A stretch of 35,991 bases of DNA from Deltaproteobacteria bacterium (lineage in GTDB: Bacteria; Desulfobacterota; Deferrimicrobia; Deferrimicrobiales; Deferrimicrobiaceae), in NCBI GenBank assembly GCA_016219515.1, contig JACRMU010000037.1, positions 1 through 35,991 on the forward strand. Reading direction: 5' to 3'. Shown here piece after piece: positions 34,301-35,991 of this stretch (its first letter is position 1; each line of letters starts with the position of its first letter). The position numbers and the translations under genes are program-made. The notes below the pieces were generated by a model that had not been told where the DNA came from, ran no database searches, and worked only from the letters and a program-made list of their open reading frames with translations.

Positions 34301-34822
34301 ATGAAAAGAGTCCTGGTGATCCTGCTTGCGATCGCCTTGACCGCGGCCGTTTCGGCAACAGGGTTTGCCGCGGAGGAGAAGGAGGCGGTGAAGTACGGAC
34401 CCAACGTGGGCGACAACTTCAAGCCGTTCACGCTCGCGGATCCCGTCAACCACAAGTCGGTGGCCCTGGCGTCGATGCTGGGGAAAAAGAAGAACACGAT
34501 CCTTTTCTTCATGAACACGACCTGCAGCCTTTGCCTCGCCGAGGAGAAGATGTTCCTGGAGTCCTGGGACAAGATGAAGGACAAGGTGAACCTGCTCCTG
34601 CTGTCGGTGGATTTCGACCCCTCCCGGATCGAAGGGTATGCCAAGACCCAGGAGATACCGTTCACGATCCTGCACGATCCCGAAGGGGAGGTTTTGGGGA
34701 ACGCGGGCTTTACCGGCACTCCGGCTCTCGTGGTGGTCGATCCCGAAGGAAAGATCAAGGAGAAGATCTCCGGGTACGACCAGAACGCCGTCAAGGGATA
34801 TATAAGGAAATTGACCCGTTAA
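34301..34822 (+). CDS. TlpA/ResA-like periplasmic thioredoxin (CSLC)
   Basis: A 173-residue exported redoxin (MKRVLVILLAIALTAAVSATGFA). The active site is TTCSLCLAEE within ILFFMNTTCSLC, the fold continues with LLLLSVDFDPSRIEGYAK, and the cis-Pro region is FTGTPALVVVDPEGKI. Such proteins reduce CXXCH thiols before heme attachment (ResA/CcmG role) or scavenge peroxide; the position between two cytochrome genes favours the first. It has a GGGGAGGAA Shine-Dalgarno. In contrast to the two TPR-linked redoxins upstream, it keeps both cysteines. It needs an electron donor such as CcdA, which is not seen here. Confidence 0.88.
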   Translation: MKRVLVILLAIALTAAVSATGFAAEEKEAVKYGPNVGDNFKPFTLADPVNHKSVALASMLGKKKNTILFFMNTTCSLCLAEEKMFLESWDKMKDKVNLLLLSVDFDPSRIEGYAKTQEIPFTILHDPEGEVLGNAGFTGTPALVVVDPEGKIKEKISGYDQNAVKGYIRKLTR

Positions 34823-34842
34823 GACGGGCCTGATCGGGCAAG

Positions 34843-34873
34843 CGGGGGAGGCCGGCGAAGGTTCGGCCCCCCG
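34843..34873. other. Strong intergenic hairpin
   Basis: GGGG-A-GGCCG (34845-34854, one bulged A) pairs with CGGCCCCCC (34864-34872) around a 9-nt loop. It follows the redoxin stop by 20 bp, with no T-run. The rest of 34823-34933 shows no promoter I would defend and no cyclic-dinucleotide (GEMM) riboswitch core. Confidence 0.5.
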
Positions 34874-34945
34874 TCCTTCGTAACAAGGCGCCGCGGGAGG
34901 ATGTAGTACTTACAAAAACCGCAGGGGGAACCCATTTTTCGATTC

Positions 34946-35740
34946 TTGAGATACCTTTCGTTCCCCTTGGCCTTGCTGTGCCTGCCGGCGTGGGCAGGCA
35001 TCAACCGGCAGCTTCCGGGTCTCCCGACCGTCACCATGTTCGGCCAGGTTTTCGACAACAACAATTTCTCCGTCATCTGCATGGATTGCCACGACAGGAA
35101 CCCGAGCCTGCACACCCCTTCGGACAACACCGGGCTTGGCACGCATTTCGTCTACGGGGGGGCGGCGAAACGGACCGGGAACACCGGCTGGGAGAAGATC
35201 ACCGTCTGGACCTCCGGCGGATTCTCCCGGTACGGGAATTTCAGCACGTTGAAGTCGGTCACGGGAGTGGTGGGGGAAATGATCTGCGAATCCTGCCATA
35301 ACATGGTGACCAACACGGGCGATAAGAAATTGCTGGCGTCGGACAACGTCACCACCGATCCTTCCGCGCTCTGCGAAGGATGTCATGGGGAAACCGCCTC
35401 CAGCCATCACCTGATGACGGGCGACGTCAGCACCATTTACGGCCGGCCGCTCCAGACCGCCGACGACGCGTTCGTGCGCAATCCGCCGCTTACAGGGAGC
35501 AACGTGGCCTATCCCGCCGCGAACGCGCTGAATTGCCAGAGTTGCCATAAGCCGCACGACGCGCAGACGGCGACGGGAGCCAGGATCCTGCGGCGCGGCT
35601 ACAGCGCGACCGGCGGCGCCGTGAGGGGCGCGAGCGCCACCGGCCTGGACCGGCAGACCGATATCGACAACACCGGGGCCAGCCGGCTGGTGACGGAATT
35701 CGAGCCCCTCTGCAACGCCTGCCACAAGGTCAGTTTCTGA
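34946..35740 (+). CDS. Pentaheme cytochrome c, paralogue of the 33066 protein
   Basis: About 264 residues with a short leader (FPLALLCLPAWA). The heme sites are CMDCH, CESCH, CEGCH, CQSCH and CNACH. ICMDCHDRNPS and ICESCHNM align with MCVDCHTRNPS and ICESCHNI of the protein at 33066, and the end PLCNACHK matches PLCNGCHQ, so the pair arose by duplication; this copy is shorter in the middle. The start is uncertain. TTG at 34946 has no Shine-Dalgarno at normal distance. An in-frame ATT at 34934 lies five bases after CAGGGGGAACC-type sequence and would add FRFL, giving a better basic signal peptide. No ATG or GTG is available before the in-frame stop at 34904. Confidence 0.82.
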   Translation: MRYLSFPLALLCLPAWAGINRQLPGLPTVTMFGQVFDNNNFSVICMDCHDRNPSLHTPSDNTGLGTHFVYGGAAKRTGNTGWEKITVWTSGGFSRYGNFSTLKSVTGVVGEMICESCHNMVTNTGDKKLLASDNVTTDPSALCEGCHGETASSHHLMTGDVSTIYGRPLQTADDAFVRNPPLTGSNVAYPAANALNCQSCHKPHDAQTATGARILRRGYSATGGAVRGASATGLDRQTDIDNTGASRLVTEFEPLCNACHKVSF

Positions 35741-35775
35741 TGCTGCGTCCCGAAATTCACCGGTAGAGGCGGAAC

Positions 35776-35991
35776 ATGAAGAAAGTGAAAGCCCTTGCAT
35801 TTCTGCTGGCTCTCCTCCTGTCCGTTTCCGCGCGCGCCGATGCGCCGGGAAAGGAAGGGGGCTTCGTCGGCAAGGCATCCCCGGACTTCGAGGCGGTGGA
35901 CCTGTCCGGGGCGAAAATCACGTCGGGCGAGGTGTTCCGGAGCGGCAGGGCGGTGGTCCTGAACTTCTGGGGGCTCCGGTGCGGCGCCTGC
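35776..35991 (+). CDS. TlpA/ResA-like thioredoxin (3' truncated by window end)
   Basis: The first 72 residues are visible: signal peptide (MKKVKALAFLLALLLSVSARA), then SPDFEAVDLSGAKITSGEVF and NFWGLRCGAC, the window ending on the second active-site Cys of the CGAC motif. It belongs to the same functional class as the protein at 34301 but with a canonical FWxxxCxxC context. With 33066-34211 and 34301-34822 it makes a repeated cytochrome-redoxin pattern. A thiol-reducing role in cytochrome maturation is inferred. Confidence 0.85.
   Translation, partial: MKKVKALAFLLALLLSVSARADAPGKEGGFVGKASPDFEAVDLSGAKITSGEVFRSGRAVVLNFWGLRCGAC

Noticed and set aside
34823-34945. c-di-GMP or cGAMP (GEMM) riboswitch before the cytochrome gene, as known in Geobacter
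   Set aside because: The conserved core elements of that riboswitch are not present; only a GC-rich hairpin is seen. Leaders of the other cytochrome genes are too short.

Overview
The window is a high-GC bacterial chromosome segment, most consistent with an anaerobic metal- or mineral-respiring deltaproteobacterium (Desulfuromonadota/Geobacter-like). The reasons are a long run of multiheme c-type cytochromes (about 51 heme-binding motifs in seven genes), a tetraheme cytochrome c3, System II cytochrome c maturation (ResB/ResC), a MetX-MetW pair, an NtrC-type two-component system and a probable selenoprotein. The taxonomic placement is inference from gene content.

Layout. 1-2701: end of an FAD oxidoreductase gene, a GNAT acetyltransferase, an exported unknown protein and a CoA-type Nudix hydrolase, tightly packed on +. 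2698-4713: promoter, metX-metW, tRNA-Ala(GGC) and a terminator. 4863-7245: glycogen phosphorylase gene broken by an internal deletion plus frameshift, with a second copy of its last nine codons downstream. 7352-9956 (minus): TVP38/TMEM64 membrane protein, TIGR04283-type glycosyltransferase (apparently missing an internal segment) and an OFA-type MFS transporter. 10030-12927: histidine kinase and NtrC-family regulator. 12935-13685: possible sigma-54 control region and an exported Lys/Ala/Pro-rich protein whose 3' repeats have slipped out of frame. 13702-16840: serA, purA and tRNA-Lys. 16852-17279: tRNA-Glu followed by repeated copies of its own 3' end.

17330-35991 is the electron-transfer island. 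It opens with a zinc-ribbon/membrane/GltD-like flavoprotein and tetraheme cytochrome c3. After a terminator and a new promoter come resB, resC, a 15-motif cytochrome, a Cys-less thioredoxin-TPR protein, a 5-heme cytochrome, a second Cys-less thioredoxin-TPR protein, a tiny membrane protein, a NapH-like Fe-S membrane protein, an 8-heme cytochrome, a double-PpiC foldase, an FN3/NHL beta-propeller protein, a 9-motif cytochrome, and two cytochrome-plus-redoxin units, the last cut by the window edge.

How it may work (inference). ResB/ResC attach heme. The redoxins, and possibly the selenoprotein with the NapH-like protein, would keep apocytochrome thiols reduced. PpiC and the TPR proteins would assist folding. 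The 5-heme proteins at 33066 and 34946 resemble OmcS/OmcE filament subunits in their last two heme segments, so the locus is a candidate extracellular cytochrome-filament cluster fed by the periplasmic c3. The most notable single item is the gene at 26153-26293: an in-frame TGA sits exactly where the small CXXC membrane family has its first Cys, and a SECIS-like hairpin follows it, giving a UxxC selenoprotein.
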